A DNA stretch of 64,000 bases, from the NCBI RefSeq assembly GCF_963676685.1, contig NC_092354.1, positions 31,590,193 through 31,654,192 of the forward strand. The letters run 5' to 3'. Position 1 is the first letter of the stretch. Every line of letters starts with the position of its first letter. This stretch comes from Mytilus edulis. Lineage: Eukaryota > Mollusca > Bivalvia > Mytilida > Mytilidae. A program made the position numbers and the translations under genes. The notes beneath the pieces were generated by a model, which saw nothing but the letters and a program-made list of their open reading frames with translations, did not search any database and was not told where the DNA came from. Below, piece by piece: positions 1-12,300 of this stretch.

Positions 1-1230
1 TGCCCACCTCTATTCTTTTACCCTTCTTCCACATTTTTAACAGGAACTTCTGTTTTGAAAAGTTGGGTTGACATTAAAGTTCTGTATTAGAAGAATCCTT
101 TAAATTTCTATAATTCAAACAATTGTTTTCAAATTTAGCCAATGAAAAAAAAACCAAAGCTGTATTAAGTTCCTTTAATATTGGAAGATTCACCTTGAAG
201 AAGGCCATTATAAAACCTGAAAATGGCTAAAAGCGAAAGTATAGTACGAAAATATTTATGAACTCTGAACGTTAAACAAGTTTATTTCATTGTGTGCGTC
301 TAACATATAGGACAACCAGTCCTTCCACTGGTTCAAAAACCTGTTCCTTTGGACATCATTGATTTGTTTAAAGCTGTGAATTCAATAAGACACAACATGT
401 ATGTGATTAATGCACGGACTTAGTAATGCTATACATAAAATTAAACTAACAAAAAGCTATAACAAAACTTTCACCAGAGATTGCTATCAATTGCTTGTTT
501 CCATCAAATTTTAACTTTTGCAAATACCAAATGTTTCAAGGTGATTACGAAATAAAGAATATGTAAGCACTAGAAGCATTTTCACATTGATCAAACGTAC
601 GATGGTTTGTATTGAAGAACTATGAGCTATCATTTTCTATTTTGTGAAGCAAATACAACCTTATTACTGCATGTATATATTTATCAAAATTGCTTATTTA
701 ATTATTAATAGTTTGGAAAGGCAAAACCGTTTCCAGTGCAAGATCCTCCAGGTCACTTTTCCATAGTTCGCCCCCTTCTCCGTTTACCTTGTAATTTTTT
801 TTATCACAGATATATATGTATATATATTTTTTGTACCTCAGTTAGCGTTTTCTATTTAACATAAGTACACACTATTTTGATTGCTGTTTTTTTTTAAGTT
901 CAAGCGTTAAACTATTTGCCCGGTCATTAGTTTCCAACTTTCGGAACTACCTTGCCATTTCTTTCACTTTCAAGTTCTCACAGAATGTGTACGTTTTGAT
1001 TATCAATAATGTCGTCTTCGTCGTTGACCTCGTAAAGTTTTCCAATGGAATTTCTAAAATTGATGGTAACATTCTTGAAAGGCAGTTTTTACAAATTTAG
1101 TAAAACGGCTGTGTAAGAATTTTGGAATGAAATCTGCATATGTCCTGTAGCCTTCCACACTTTTTACGTTGTTTTCTGTATACCTAAAGAAAAGCATTAG
1201 AGTTAATTACAACCTTCAATATAAACTTCC
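1..1230. other. Gene-free stretch
   Basis: AT-rich DNA with no reading frame, splice-flanked exon or repeat I recognise. Only short poly-T runs and a TATATA tract near 810-830 stand out. Confidence 0.5.
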
Positions 1231-1240
1231 CCCTCCCCCA

Positions 1241-1665
1241 AGGGTGGCTTGGGAATAGAAATATGGTCACTTGGTCTTCTTCCGACCGGCAGTAAAACGC
1301 TTGCCGAAGTGGGGCGTCCGTTTGGCTGTGCGGGATGTATCAAGTTCGCAGTCACGTCCGGTCAGATTGGGGACGTTAAATCCGATGCCTCGTGTAAAGA
1401 GAGTGCCACGCTCTTTGCACGTTAAGAACCCTTGTAACAATTCTTTGGAGGGGTCCGTAGGTGGCCTGTTGCAAGGCAAAATTTCTGTCCCTATCCAATA
1501 TACCCTCATTTTCCAGTGGCAGTCCAAATTTCCCCGACCATCATCCCAGATAGCCTCTATCGTATCAACCTACCTATTGTATTTATTGTGAACTTGTTCT
1601 CGTCCTGAATATGCATGAAATATTTGCCACTGGACGTTAAGCAACCAACAATCAATCAATCAATA
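1241..1665 (+). repeat. SINE-like dispersed repeat, copy 1
   Basis: A unit of about 425 bp that recurs at 11732-12155 (plus), 52147-52567 (minus) and, partly, 54368-54610 (minus). It starts near GGTGGCTTGGG and ends in TTAAGCAACCAACAATC followed by an AATC microsatellite-like tail. The tail and compact size suggest a short non-autonomous retroelement. I could not find convincing A and B promoter boxes, so the class is open. The reading frames across it are shadows of the repeat. Confidence 0.75.
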
Positions 1666-2310
1666 TAAACTATTTTTCAAGTATAATTTTATTGCACTAT
1701 AAAAAAAAAACCATATTAAGCCTTCATAATTCATAAATTTAACATACACCCATGAAGTTGTATCTTATTTACAATAAAGATATTATAGTTAATGAAAATT
1801 ATAGCCTTCATAATTTAGGCTGGTGTCATTCAGAAATTGAACCGTATTCTGTAGAAAAAGCACAATTTAATATAGTGGTTTAGCAACTGTTGAATGAAAA
1901 TAAAGTTAAAGTTCACCTCACAATGAACATTTGTTCCAAGTTTACAGGAATTTTTGTTTGACATAAGAATTTTCACAAAATATATATCAAGTTTAAACAG
2001 CGTAATTAACGGGGTGAACTCAAACCGTTTTATTGTTTATGCATCTTTTTATATCCAAAATCGCCATGGAGGTCAAGTAACATAAAACTTTCCGGTCAGG
2101 CCGGGTTCATCAAAATAACAGATAATTTAAAACAAATAATTCAATAATGTATAGTCTTGTTGTCCAAGAAATATAAAAGTAAATTCACTAATCTATTATT
2201 TATTAACATTCCATTCCAGGGAACTATTTACATTATATATAATTTACAAAATGCATAGTTCAAATATTCATTGGCACGTTTATTTCACACGGTATCACAA
2301 ACGGATTTAA

Positions 2311-2817
2311 TTATAACGAAACGAGAGTCACGGTTACTTCTATCTTTTCAGATATTGCATTTGCAGTGTGTTGCAGACTAGAGAAAAATGGAGGAGGAAT
2401 AGTTGATGCTATACAGAGTTTACGGTTACTTGCTGTACAAATGGGAGTATAATGTAGACCAACTTGTAAGCCAAGATTTATTTGTAGAGCACGTCGACCC
2501 CATTTTATCCTTGCAGTCCCTTTGTACAAGTTCAGCATGTTAGATCTGCATGTACATTTTGTACACTCTCCCGAAGCTCATCCCAACTTCTCTTCCATTG
2601 ACAAGTCCCATTCAAGGATGCCATTACAATGTGGTGATGTATTCTGATGCTCTCTTTCCACATTTCTGTGTTTTTGTTTATTGTTACTGTTCTTATATTC
2701 TTGTACTGTATATTCCTTTGCACGATGCCAAGTGTCATAGGAATCAATAACATCTGGTTGGTTTTGGCTCAAATATTTACTGACAGATGCATTCCTATCA
2801 TGTGAATGAACTTTCAC
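2311..2817 (-). pseudogene. Fragment of a multicopy transposon-associated protein
   Basis: Two overlapping minus-strand frames (2578-2817, then 2532-2753) and a third (2311-2538) read as one decayed coding stretch. The first carries DSYDTWHRAK. The second carries a W, H, H, W and QNVHADL spacing. I recall this order (D-x-W-H-x-A-K, then W..S..H..N.H) from an uncharacterised protein family repeated many times in mollusc and cnidarian genomes. At least one frameshift separates the two parts, so it is non-functional. No start or full domain is present, and no function is assigned. Confidence 0.4.
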
Positions 2818-2891
2818 CTGAATTCTTTTCCTTTCAACATCTTCATATTGCTTTTCTGTTCCTTATGTTTCATGCTTCTGAGATCAAAAAA

Positions 2892-3838
2892 AGAGGGACG
2901 AAAGATACCAAAGGGACAGTCAAACTCATAAATCTAAAACAAACTGACAACGCCATGGCTAAAAATGAAAAAGACAAACAGAAAAACAATAGTACACATG
3001 ACACAACATAGAAAACTAAAGAATAAACAACACGAACCCCACCAAAAACTAGGGGTGATCTCAGGTGCTCCGGAAGGGTAAGCAGATCCTGCTCCACATG
3101 CGGCACCCGTCGTGTTGCTTATGTGATTACAAATCCGGTAAATAGTCTAATTCGGTAGGTCAAATTCATGAAAGGGAAGGAGATTGTAGTTACGACGTGA
3201 GGAACATATCCGATATCATTTGTGAAATGGTTATTCCATAACGGTCAACCAACTCGTGATGGCGTCCGTAAAATTTACGAAGGGATGATTTCAACTTCAC
3301 CATTTGGAACTCTTGATTTAATAGCTTCCTTGTGAGCAGTAACCCTCTATCAAGAAAATCATGATAGGAAATGCAAGCACGGGAATATCGTATCAATTGA
3401 GAGATATATACCCCGTATGCAGGTGCTGCTGGAATGTTGCTACTTAGAAATGGAAAGTTCACAATTGGAAAGCTGAAATCATCTCTTTTGTCGTAAAGTT
3501 TTGTCTTCAACCGACCCTCATTGTCAATTTCTAGATGTAAGTCAAGATATGAAGCTGACTTAACTGTATCTGTAGTATCCTTTATCTCCAATTCGATGGG
3601 ATAGATGCGTTCCACATAGTCACCAAATTTTGAATTGTTTAGTGAAAGAACGTCATCTATATAGCGGAAAGTAGAGTTAAAGGATATTGCTAACTTCTTA
3701 TCTTTCTTCCTAAGAAGTTCCTGCATGAAGTCAGCCTCATAATAATAAAGAAACAAGTCAGCAAGTAGAGGGGCACAGTTTGTTCCCATTGGTATGCCGA
3801 ACGTAACGAATTTGAACAATCAAATCTTTCGACTCCTC
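2892..3838 (-). mobile_element. Penelope-like retroelement, truncated copy 1
   Basis: It reads right to left: a 5'-truncated reverse transcriptase frame (3190-3819), then a 3' non-coding segment to 2892. The same 3' segment ends copy 2 (13228 on) and a solo fragment at 5572-5700. Compared with copy 2, about two dozen bases just before the GIPMG motif are deleted, and everything upstream of that point is missing. Confidence 0.75.
3190..3819 (-). pseudogene. Reverse transcriptase C-terminal half (Penelope-like)
   Basis: A 209-residue frame. It has the RT motif GIPMGTNCAPLLADLFLY at about residues 8-25 and the catalytic YIDD at 53-56. A conserved tail follows, with SYLDLHLEID near 90 and a YGVYISQLIRYSR block near 136. 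Motif A is missing because the 5' half is lost. The GIPxGTxxAPxxADLF/YIDD combination, with the LYTSIP motif seen in copy 2, fits Penelope-like elements. No GIY-YIG endonuclase follows; the frame stops directly into the 3' non-coding repeat. It cannot be a working polymerase. Confidence 0.75.
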
Positions 3839-4152
3839 CAATACCGAAGTCAAACGATGAAAAATTAATATCAGAGATGCATTTTCAACGTAGAAGATAA
3901 TTTTACAAGAACCAACATATCGAATACAATCGTTTCAACGTAGATTAAGTGATACCAATATGTGCTTGCCAGAACATATTTATTACAATTCTTCTAAAGT
4001 TTTCCAGAAATATGCAGTATCCAACCTTACAAGTGAAAGAGCAGAAAAGTGCGATAAAAAGACGAAACAGTGCAGAAAGAGGAAAACAATTATCTTACCT
4101 CCTATACATTTCCAGGAATATGATTGGTTAAAAGCGTCCGCGTGCAAACCGT
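3839..4152. other. No gene seen
   Basis: The short plus-strand frames here (3949-4244) lack splice context or family features and run into the tandem repeat at 4153. I treat them as chance frames. Confidence 0.5.
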
Positions 4153-4300
4153 GTATATTTGATATTAGGTTAGTAGGGAGGCGGGGCTTATCTCATACAC
4201 GGTTAGTAGTGGAGTTACGTCCCTTTATATTCCATATTAGGTAAGAAGGGGGCGGGGCTTATTTCATACACGGTTAGTAATGGTGTTATGTCCCTTTATA
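4153..4300. repeat. Two-copy tandem repeat with GC-box-like core
   Basis: Two units of about 75 bp (near 4153-4227 and 4228-4300). Each has GGCGGGGCTTAT, then CATACACGGTTAGTA, then GTCCCTTTATA. The GGCGGGGC core is an Sp1-like site in otherwise AT-rich DNA. No gene start lies just downstream. Confidence 0.65.
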
Positions 4301-4536
4301 AAAACAAAACGGTACTGAGAAAAAAACTTAAAAGTTCCAACAGACGAAGAAATTGATGATTAAGATTGAAATAAATTCATAAAACACATTTAAACCTTAC
4401 AAGTCGTTATTGTTGGCATCTGTCTTTGTAGGATCAATGGAAGTATTTTCTTAATGCTAACAGTATTGACGACTTGCTCATTTTGAGAATCACTAGTATT
4501 AATTTCACACGTTCAGATAGTCGGTAAGATAAATTC

Positions 4537-4675
4537 GTTACATAGTGTGCTAGTGACGTAATACGGTATATATGGGGTCAGTAAATTCCATATGGGGATT
4601 CGAGCTTCGCTCCGCCCCATATGGAATTTACTGACCCCATATATACCGTATTAGGTCACTAGCACACTATGTAAC
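4537..4675. repeat. Long palindrome (hairpin-type element)
   Basis: Left arm 4537-4597 and right arm 4615-4675 are reverse complements with one mismatch in 61 positions. They are separated by a 17-base spacer (4598-4614). The termini read GTTAC/GTAAC. A fold-back MITE or a replication-derived inverted duplication would look like this. No clear target-site duplication is seen. Confidence 0.9.
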
Positions 4676-5074
4676 TAATATTACCTAGTGACTACTGCGA
4701 CTTAGGGAAAACAAAATTGATGTATCTGAATTTTTGCAACAACAGTCATTATGTTTCGTTTAAATGGTGTATATTGTTGTGTATATTCATTTTCTGCCCC
4801 GGCAACCTGTCTATCACTTAAATTAAAATTAAAACAGACATTTTTTCAAAATTCCCTATCCTTTTAATGTAATTTCCGTGACCCGTATCCGATTTCTTTA
4901 GTATAATATTCATATAAGCGGCGTTGATTTCTGGATATGCTTCTTTGAATGATGGAGGTGCAATATGTGTGGGTAAATTGTAATTACTGGTCTATTTTCT
5001 TTTACACAAAATTAAATGAATGTGTTGGCCTCATAGTAATTTCTGAAATACAAATCAACAATATAACAATGAAT
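4676..5074. other. No gene seen
   Basis: AT-rich, no open frame of note. It is probably the 3' side of the coding exon at 5075-5286. Confidence 0.4.
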
Positions 5075-5286
5075 TTAATACATAGAGGCAAGTGCCTGTG
5101 AGAGTGTAACTGGCTCTGAACTGCCACCCACTAATTTCTGTAACAGCTCTATTTGAAGTTCAAGCTTGTTCTTTTCTAGGTCCATTTGAATCTTCTACTT
5201 CTCTTGGATCTCTATTTTACCTTGCAGTGCACGATACTGCATGTCGTGTATATCTTGCACTGTTACCTTTTTCGAAGGTGTTCTCA
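5075..5286 (-). pseudogene. Broken last exon encoding a C-terminal coiled coil
   Basis: Reading on the minus strand, an acceptor (GGACAG) at 5287 opens a frame that starts RTPSKKVTVQDIH. It runs through a Lys/Gln/Glu/Leu-rich helix (KNKLELQIELLQKL) to a TAA stop at 5075-5077. One in-frame TAG (5195-5197) interrupts the helix. Such coiled-coil tails occur in Myb/SANT-like accessory proteins of DNA transposons and in host homologues. That link is inference. No partner exon upstream was joined with matching phase. Confidence 0.45.
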
Positions 5287-5571
5287 CTGTCCTACAAATA
5301 ATAAAAACATAATGAATTCTGTAAAAGATGGATTAATTTTAAAACTCTTTTATTGATCGATTCAAAGTGATAGTTCCATCAAATAGCCTGCTACTCACAA
5401 CTCAGGGTCCATTTCCTATATCTGAGAATATACAAAATGATTGGACGTGCCAGTCACAATATGTCACGTTTTCCGGCTTGAAATATGCGAATAGGTGGGG
5501 GAAACTGTCAGAAATATATGAAAAGTAAAAAAAAGTTCCAATTACTTATAAACTAAGAAGCGTAGTCTGAC

Positions 5572-5700
5572 TAGGTGTGATCGCAGGTGTTCCGGAAGGA
5601 TAAGCAGATCCTGCTCTACATGTGGCAGCCGTCGTGTTGCTTATGTAATAACAAATCCGGTAAAAAGTCTCAGTCGATAGGTCACATTCATGAAAGGGAA
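5572..5700 (-). mobile_element. Penelope-like 3' tail, solo fragment
   Basis: It matches the 3' non-coding tail of the elements at 2892-3838 and 13228-14990: shared GTGATC.CAGGTG.TCCGGAAGG, CGTCGTGTTGCTTATG and AACAAATCCGGTAAA blocks. No coding part remains. Confidence 0.75.
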
Positions 5701-6060
5701 ATTGAAAGTTGTGTTAAATAGAGGCAACAGTAGTATACCGCTGCTAGAAACTCATAGATCGATAGAAAAAACAAATCCGGGTTACAAACTAAAACTGAGG
5801 GAAACCCATTAAATGTAAGAGAACAACGACACAACATTAAAATGTAACACACACAGAAACCAACTAAGTATTAGACAAAATCCGATGAGAGTAACAAATA
5901 TAACATCAAAAATAAATACATGAATTTGGGATAGAAAAGTACCATGACACGTCTTATAGTAATGTAAATTCACTCAAATATAAGAGGAAACAAACGACAC
6001 AAAGTGAAAATGTAACACACACAGAAGCAAACTATACTTTAACAATGGCCATATTCCTAA
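5700..6060. repeat. Dispersed repeat, inverted copy at 51280-51440
   Basis: It contains two related blocks with AATGTAACACACACAGAA (near 5840 and 6010) and the segment ATGAATTTGGGATAGAAAAG. The reverse complement recurs around 51280-51440. It looks like a common dispersed family of this genome. Nothing in it codes for protein. Confidence 0.6.
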
Positions 6061-6782
6061 CTTGGTATATTGTACAGGACATTTTTTAAAGAAAAAAAAA
6101 ACATCAAATGAATTTTCATTAATGGTTTTGTGCAATATTCACTAAACCCTCAAAGAGAACTGTTCATTTTCAATCGTGATTTGTTACACGTTTTTGGTAG
6201 CCAGTTTCTGTGACCTACATTTTACACTTTATTGACTTAGGTTATCCTATATTTTACTGAATTGTGATAACATACTACACGACTTCCACTGGTTCCTATG
6301 TGCTACAAATTATCTGTGTTATTGTGATCGCCGATAGTTTTGTTTTTGTTTTTCAGACTCAGCTGTTTAAGTTATAGTAAATGGATAGTAATATAAATTA
6401 GAAAGTTATTAGCCAGATAATATGGCATCTACATCATCATGTAATACAGACACACCATGTACTAGTAGCACCATTCATCTTTGGACAGACAGACAGACGA
6501 GAAGATATTTTAGTGCATATAAGACATGATGAGTTTCGAAAAACAAGAAATCAGAATGCATTTCGGAAATAATTGCAAGAGAAATAAGTAGCACTTTGAA
6601 ATGTAACATTTCAGGATCTCAGGCTATGAACAAGTACTTCAATCTGAAAATAAACTCCTCATAGAAACCAGGATTAAGTTTTCATTGTCATACCGATGCT
6701 TAAGTTAATATCAAACACACCAGGTCCATACCTATCAGTAGACTAACTCTAGAAAAAAAATGAGTATAGATTTATTAATTAC
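6061..6782. other. No gene seen
   Basis: Non-coding. It may be the 5' flank of the small spliced frame starting at 6783. A GACA microsatellite (four units) lies near 6485. Confidence 0.4.
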
Positions 6783-7305
6783 ATGTGGATTCCTACACTA
6801 AAAAGAAGGCATTTTGATTATTACTTGGGCGTGTATTTTTATGCGAGGAGATTTATACAACGTACTGATTCTGGTATAGCAGGCCTGAAACGCCGTCATT
6901 TGGAAACAGAAATTTATATGTCTCAGGTAAGCAACTTACCTACTGTGTGACAAAATATAGAATTAAATGTGATTAAACAAATTGTAATCTAGTATTTGTT
7001 GGTTACGCACATTTGTGTATGTACTTTTGAATGTTAAAGTAAAGTTATTTGAAATTTTTAAACTAAAAAATAAAAAAAAAATAATGTTCTTTTATTAAGG
7101 ATTTTGCTTAATTCATAATCACGTCTTGAACTCTTTGAATTTGTTACATTTGTTACTTTCATTACTTGGTTTGATTTTATTTTAACTTTATTTTTACGCT
7201 TTTCAGAATCGTGAAGAATGGGACAGTAGCTTTTATCCGGAGGAGTTGTTCCCCAAAAAAGTATCCAAACTTACAGAAATGCAAACGTTTCGTCCCGCAG
7301 TTTAA
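6783..7305 (+). CDS. Small spliced reading frame, unknown function
   Basis: Exon 6783-6926 (starting MWIPTLKRRH) ends at CAG/GTAAGC. The next exon, 7207-7305, follows TTTTCAG. Both junctions are in phase 0, giving about 80 residues ending FRPAV-stop. The protein is basic and aromatic-rich at first (FYARRFIQRTDSG), then has a Pro/Lys-rich end. I do not recognise it. It could be the 3' end of a larger gene, since an in-frame Met is not proof of a start. A second frame over exon 2 (7211-7408) is open but lacks a splice match. Support rests on the matching splice sites only. Confidence 0.4.
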
Positions 7306-7679
7306 TGAAGTTATAGACTTAAAACCAAATTCAGCTTTATCCGCGGATACAAACGTTTTTCTGTCCGGGTATTGGAAGAAAGGACTTGTTATAAATATTG
7401 AAAAATGACGACAGTAAAGGGAAGGTGTATACCATAAAAGAGCTGGAAAATGGCAAAATTCATCAAGTTTCTAAATATCTTAATCGTCCAAATTTGATTT
7501 AGACAATTACTTCATGAATTCCATGTCATTGAGTTGTGCCAAATAAAGTCTACTTTTCACTTTGTAATTGATGAATTATATTTTTAACATGTTTTTTGTG
7601 ACAAAAATTTCGGTTATTGATTTAGGAATGTACGGCGGGCAGTCGGTCGGGCGGGCGGCAACCAAATGTCCGTGCATTA
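7306..7679. other. 3' flank, no gene seen
   Basis: AT-rich with AATAAA near 7540, a possible polyadenylation signal for the upstream frame. A GGGCGGGC-containing patch near 7640 leads into the tandem array. Confidence 0.35.
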
Positions 7680-8310
7680 ACTCATGAACTGTTCAATCAA
7701 AGCTTTAAAATGTTTAATATGTTGTTACTGATGACAAAATGGAGGTCAAGTTCAATAATGGCGATTTCGATTTTTACCGTTCAGCAGTTATGGTTCTTGA
7801 AAGATTGAAAAATGGCGTTTCCAGTCTTGTCCATGCATTAACGCATGGACTGTTCAAACACAGCTTTCCAAATGTTAATATGTTGTTACTGATGACAAAA
7901 TGGAGGTCAAGTTCAGTAATGACGATTTTGACTTTTACCGATCATGAGTTATGGTTCTTGAAAAGATTGAAAAATGACGTTTACAGTCGTGTCCCTGCAT
8001 TTATGCATGAACTGTTCATTCAAAGCTTTTCAAATTTTAATATGTTGTTACTGATGACAAAATGTTGGTCAAGTTCAATAATGGCGATTTCGATTTTTAC
8101 CTTTGAGGAGTAATGGTTCTTGAAAGATAGAAAAATGGTGTTTCCATTCATGTTGTTGCATTTACTGATGAACCATTCAACCTAAGCTTTTCAAATTTTA
8201 ATATGTTGATACTGATTACAAAATGGAGGTCAAATTTGATACTGACAATTTTCACTTTCACCGTTCATCAGTTATGGTTCTTGTGATATTGCCATGTTAA
8301 TAAATCCGGT
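7680..8310. repeat. Tandem array, four units of about 161 bp
   Basis: The anchor TGATGACAAAATGGAGGTCAAG recurs, with variation, at about 161-base intervals (around 7740, 7901, 8063 and 8224). Units are diverged. The 124-residue frame at 7739-8113 is a by-product of the repeat. Confidence 0.85.
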
Positions 8311-8750
8311 TTGCTGTCGTTGTGACAGCCTCTTGTATTATATAGAGTTAATAAAATTGGTTCGAGTACCAATGAGATAACTTTACATCAAAGTCACAGG
8401 TTTTAAAAGTTAAACAAGACAGTAACTTATCAACATTACTTGTAATATTATCATATAATTGCGAATGAGACATGTATGTGATACAGATGAATACTCGACA
8501 TCCAGACAGTAAAAAATAACAACCACAGGTGTAGTATCATACTATAAATGCTAATGCGACCATATGGCTCTATCCAAGGTTAAACGTAATTATTTTTTAT
8601 CAACTATAGGTTACTGTATAGATAATAGTAATCTATAATAACCGAGAGGTATCAAACAACCAGCGGACAATAATTTAAACAGTCTAGTCATGGAAAATTG
8701 GTGGCTGAATATTGTCTTAATTATTTCTGAATTATATCTGAATAATCGTC
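8311..8750. other. No gene seen
   Basis: Contains a diverged piece of a dispersed repeat (GTACCAATGAGATAAC near 8370) and otherwise nothing I can name. Confidence 0.4.
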
Positions 8751-9090
8751 TGAATATGTCTGAATGTTGTATTTGTGTCTATTTCTGAATATTGACTGAA
8801 TTTCGGACTATTCAGCCAGTATTCAGAAACTAAGAAATATTCAGAAAATTTATGGTTCAAATGATGCTGTATTTAAGAAATATTCAGCCATTTTTTAAGA
8901 CATATTCAGCAATATTCAGAAATCTTCAGCCAATATTCTTCCAATCTTCAGCCATACTAAGAAATATTCAGAATATTCATATATATTCAGAAATATTCAA
9001 CCATATTAAGAACTATTCAGACAAATTCATCCAATCTTCAGCCTTATTAAGACATATTCAGCCATATCAAAAACCATTCAGCAAAATTGC
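8750..9090. repeat. Degenerate TATTCAG-rich repeat
   Basis: Dense repetition of ATATTCAG/AAATATTCAGCCA-type words at irregular spacing of about 10-25 bases. The 137-residue plus frame here is low-complexity and repeat-derived. Confidence 0.75.
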
Positions 9091-9302
9091 ATCCTTGTTC
9101 AGTCAGTTTTTAGTACTACAACTTCCAAGAATAGTATTTCTGTGCAACTATTATTTACTTAATTACCTTATACTATCCAACCTTCCCTGCTTTCCACTTA
9201 TAAGTTCCTTGTTTAATCAAAAAAATCACCTGTCTGTGTCTATTCAGTCTTTTGACTATACATGAAAGAAAAAGTGACACAATATTAAATATGAATTTAA
9301 AA

Positions 9303-9308
9303 TTTATT
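9303..9308 (-). terminator. Polyadenylation signal AATAAA
   Basis: AATAAA on the minus strand, three bases past the stop codon of the OB-BEN gene. It is the first candidate. A more distal site is possible because the region downstream is AT-rich. Confidence 0.35.
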
Positions 9309-9311
9309 AAT

Positions 9312-9372
9312 TTAAGAACTTTGAGTTAGAAATTTCTTCACTTTCTGCTTTTTGACCATTTCTTTCTTGTCC
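9312..9372 (-). CDS. OB-BEN gene, last exon
   Basis: Acceptor TTGACAG precedes it. The first base completes a codon left at phase 2 by the previous exon. It encodes a Lys-rich tail (DKKEMVKKQKVKKF) ending at TAA 9312-9314. The basic tail could be a nuclear-localisation signal. Confidence 0.65.
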
Positions 9373-12300
9373 CTGTCAAATAAAACAAAAGTGGTTAATT
9401 GGTTCTTTGTAATACATTTAGTTTTTACGTTCGAAAAGGGTTTATATAATTTCAACAAATATTAACATGAAACGTCTGCCCTAGCATACATGATTTCATA
9501 CCATCAAACATTAATTGTTACACTGAGATATGTGAGATTTGAGATATGTGAGATTGTCCAATCAAGTTGAAGTTTCAATCAATGTTGCAATATTATAATT
9601 GGGTTTTTACTATTACATCTAAGAATGGAGCATCATTGGTGAGTGTGTTGAGACATAATGCGGGTCTGTCATATGAAATTATAAGTCTTGTCTTTGATCA
9701 AATTAAGCCATGTTCAACTAATATTTCCTAGTCCTTTTATGTTGTTATGTAATACTGCTGATTAGGGTTAGGATGAAGGTTGGCATGCCTTTAAAATGTT
9801 TAAATCCTGCTGCATATTTCATATGAAACTGTCCCAAGTCAGTAGCCTGTTGTTCAGTGATTGTTGGTGTGGTTTATACTGATACTTGTAATCGGGTTTT
9901 TCTTTCTTGTTTTGTATATAGATTAGTTCTTTGATCTATAGTATCTATACTACTAATGGAAGAGACTGATTTTATTGAGCTGAAACTCCTCTGAAACCAT
10001 TCATGTCTGGAAATATTAATGTGACATGACATATAAATATAGGTTGTTGTACTTCCTAAATTTGTCTTTGAAACAATTCAGAGAAAATGCCAATTTTTGA
10101 GAAAATATCTAAATTCCAGACAGTTATCTATATGTAAGTTTAACAAGATCCTTACATGATGTAAATTATTGCATTTCATAAGAATATTTTACATATATAT
10201 AAGCATAATGGTACATACCTATTAGCATATGCAACTGCATTATGTAATGCTTTTCTTATTTTGATGGTTTTCATTTCTGGAAGATTTTCCTTATTATACC
10301 TTGTGCTGCAAGCTGAAAATGTATTGCTATAAAAGATGTATTGATGTTTCATAAAATCCAAATTTAGATTCGAGATTAGGTTATCTCTCAGAAAGATTTG
10401 ATCTCCCAATGAAATTCAATATTCTTGAAAGCATTTGCTTCATATGTCAAGTGACAGCAATTAATGGAAAGCAAAATAAATACAAACTTGTGAAAACACT
10501 TTTTGTGTAGATTTATAAAAAAAGAAGATGTGGTACGATTGCCAATGAGACAACTATCCAAAATGACACAAACAGCTATAGGTCACCGTAAGGCCTTCAA
10601 CAATGAGCAAAGCCCATACGGCATAGTCACCTATAAAAGGCCCTGATAAGACAATGAATTTTAGCATAAATTGTTTCAGATTTGTGATTTCAAGTCAAAA
10701 TTATTATCTTATGTAAATTTAGCATCAACAAAAGTATACAAGGACCCTAACCTAAGTTGCTCTAGTGGATAGCTTACCTATTATGGCACTAATAATGACA
10801 GCACCATTTCTAAGGTTACCAAGGGATTTTGCATCCCTCAGTTCCTCTTCAGTGTAGAAGGCCCTCAACAGCCGGGCTGCCAACTCTCCCCTGGAAATAA
10901 CAGCCCCAAATATAATTGCTTTTGTTTTAATAGGTATAAAACAAAATGTTTTGGGGCATATTTCTATCATCTAAAACATAAAAAAACTATTAATAAGAAT
11001 ATTAATTAGTATATGAATGTATTGTTCACATCAGGAGTGATAAAACGTATTGCATGAAACTTAACATTATACATGTATGCATCATTTTACATCAGTATCT
11101 ATCTATCAGTAACATCAGGCATCTCAAAAGCTCCTTTACCAAATACTTTTTGATATGCCTACATGAGGTGCATACTTCAAGATCTGGTTGAAGTTTTGTT
11201 CAACGTCGTTTATGTGTAATTTGTACTCAATTATGGGTTTACCACAGTTATGGGGGTTGGAAGTCTTCCATACATTTTTTTTCTGGAATAGCCAACAGTG
11301 CTGAGTTATTTTTTTATATATACATATATATATATTTACCAACCCTTCTCTGTACTAAACTGACACTGAGCTGGATTTTTAACATTATTTGACTATGATT
11401 CAACATGCAGTCTTTACTTGACAGCTAATTTACAAAATCCAATGACCGGTTTAAGGTAACATCAAATACAATTATCCAAAAAGTGGTAAAACTTACTGAA
11501 AAATGTGGCAAATTCATAACAATTATGTGGTTGGTTCAAGTTTACTTTCTAATACAATTGTAAATACATATCAGAAAATTGTCTTGATCAAATGCCCGAT
11601 TTCAGGTTTTCAAAGCTGTTATAGGAATACCTCATACTTACTAGTATTCCATTTTTTTCAGCCTTAATTGGGGAAAAAACTAAGAAAGTGATGAATAGAA
11701 ATAACAGTATGCTAACACATAGTCATGTACACCCCAAGGGTGACTGGGGTATAGAAGTATGGTCACTTGGTCTTCTCCCGACCGGCAGTAAAACGCTTGC
11801 CGAAGTGGGGCGTCCGTTTGGCTGTGCGGGATGTATCAAGTTCGCAGTCACGTCCGTCAGAAGGGGACGTTAAATCCGATGCCTCGTGTAAAGAGAGTGC
11901 CACGCTCTTTGCACGTTAAGAACCCTTGCAACAACTCTTTGAGGGGTCCGTAGGTGGCCTGTTGCAAGGCCAAATTTCTGTCCCTATCCAATATACCCTC
12001 ATTTTCCAGTGGCAGTCCAAATTTCCCCGACCATCATCCTAGATGGCCTCTATTGCAACAACCTACCTATTGTATTTATTGTGAACTTGTTCTCGTCCTG
12101 AATATGCATGAAATATTTGCCACTGGACGTTAAGCAACCAACAATCAATCAATCATAGTCATGTAAATTCAATTTATACTGTTTTTGCATTACCTGGTAC
12201 TACTCTATTGTTAATTAAATGCCTTGAGCTTGAAATGAATCGTGATTTATCATCATCATCAAATACCTTGATTTTATTTCAGGGCAATTCTAATGAGCCA

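Noticed and set aside
1267-1591. Protein frames on both strands
   Set aside because: They lie inside the SINE-like repeat and recur with it in other copies.
3949-4244. Two overlapping plus-strand frames
   Set aside because: No splice sites, no domain, and they run into a tandem repeat.
7739-8113. 124-residue protein
   Set aside because: Its repeated sequence follows the 161-bp tandem array; no splice or promoter context.
8852-9265. 137-residue protein
   Set aside because: Low-complexity translation of the TATTCAG-rich repeat.
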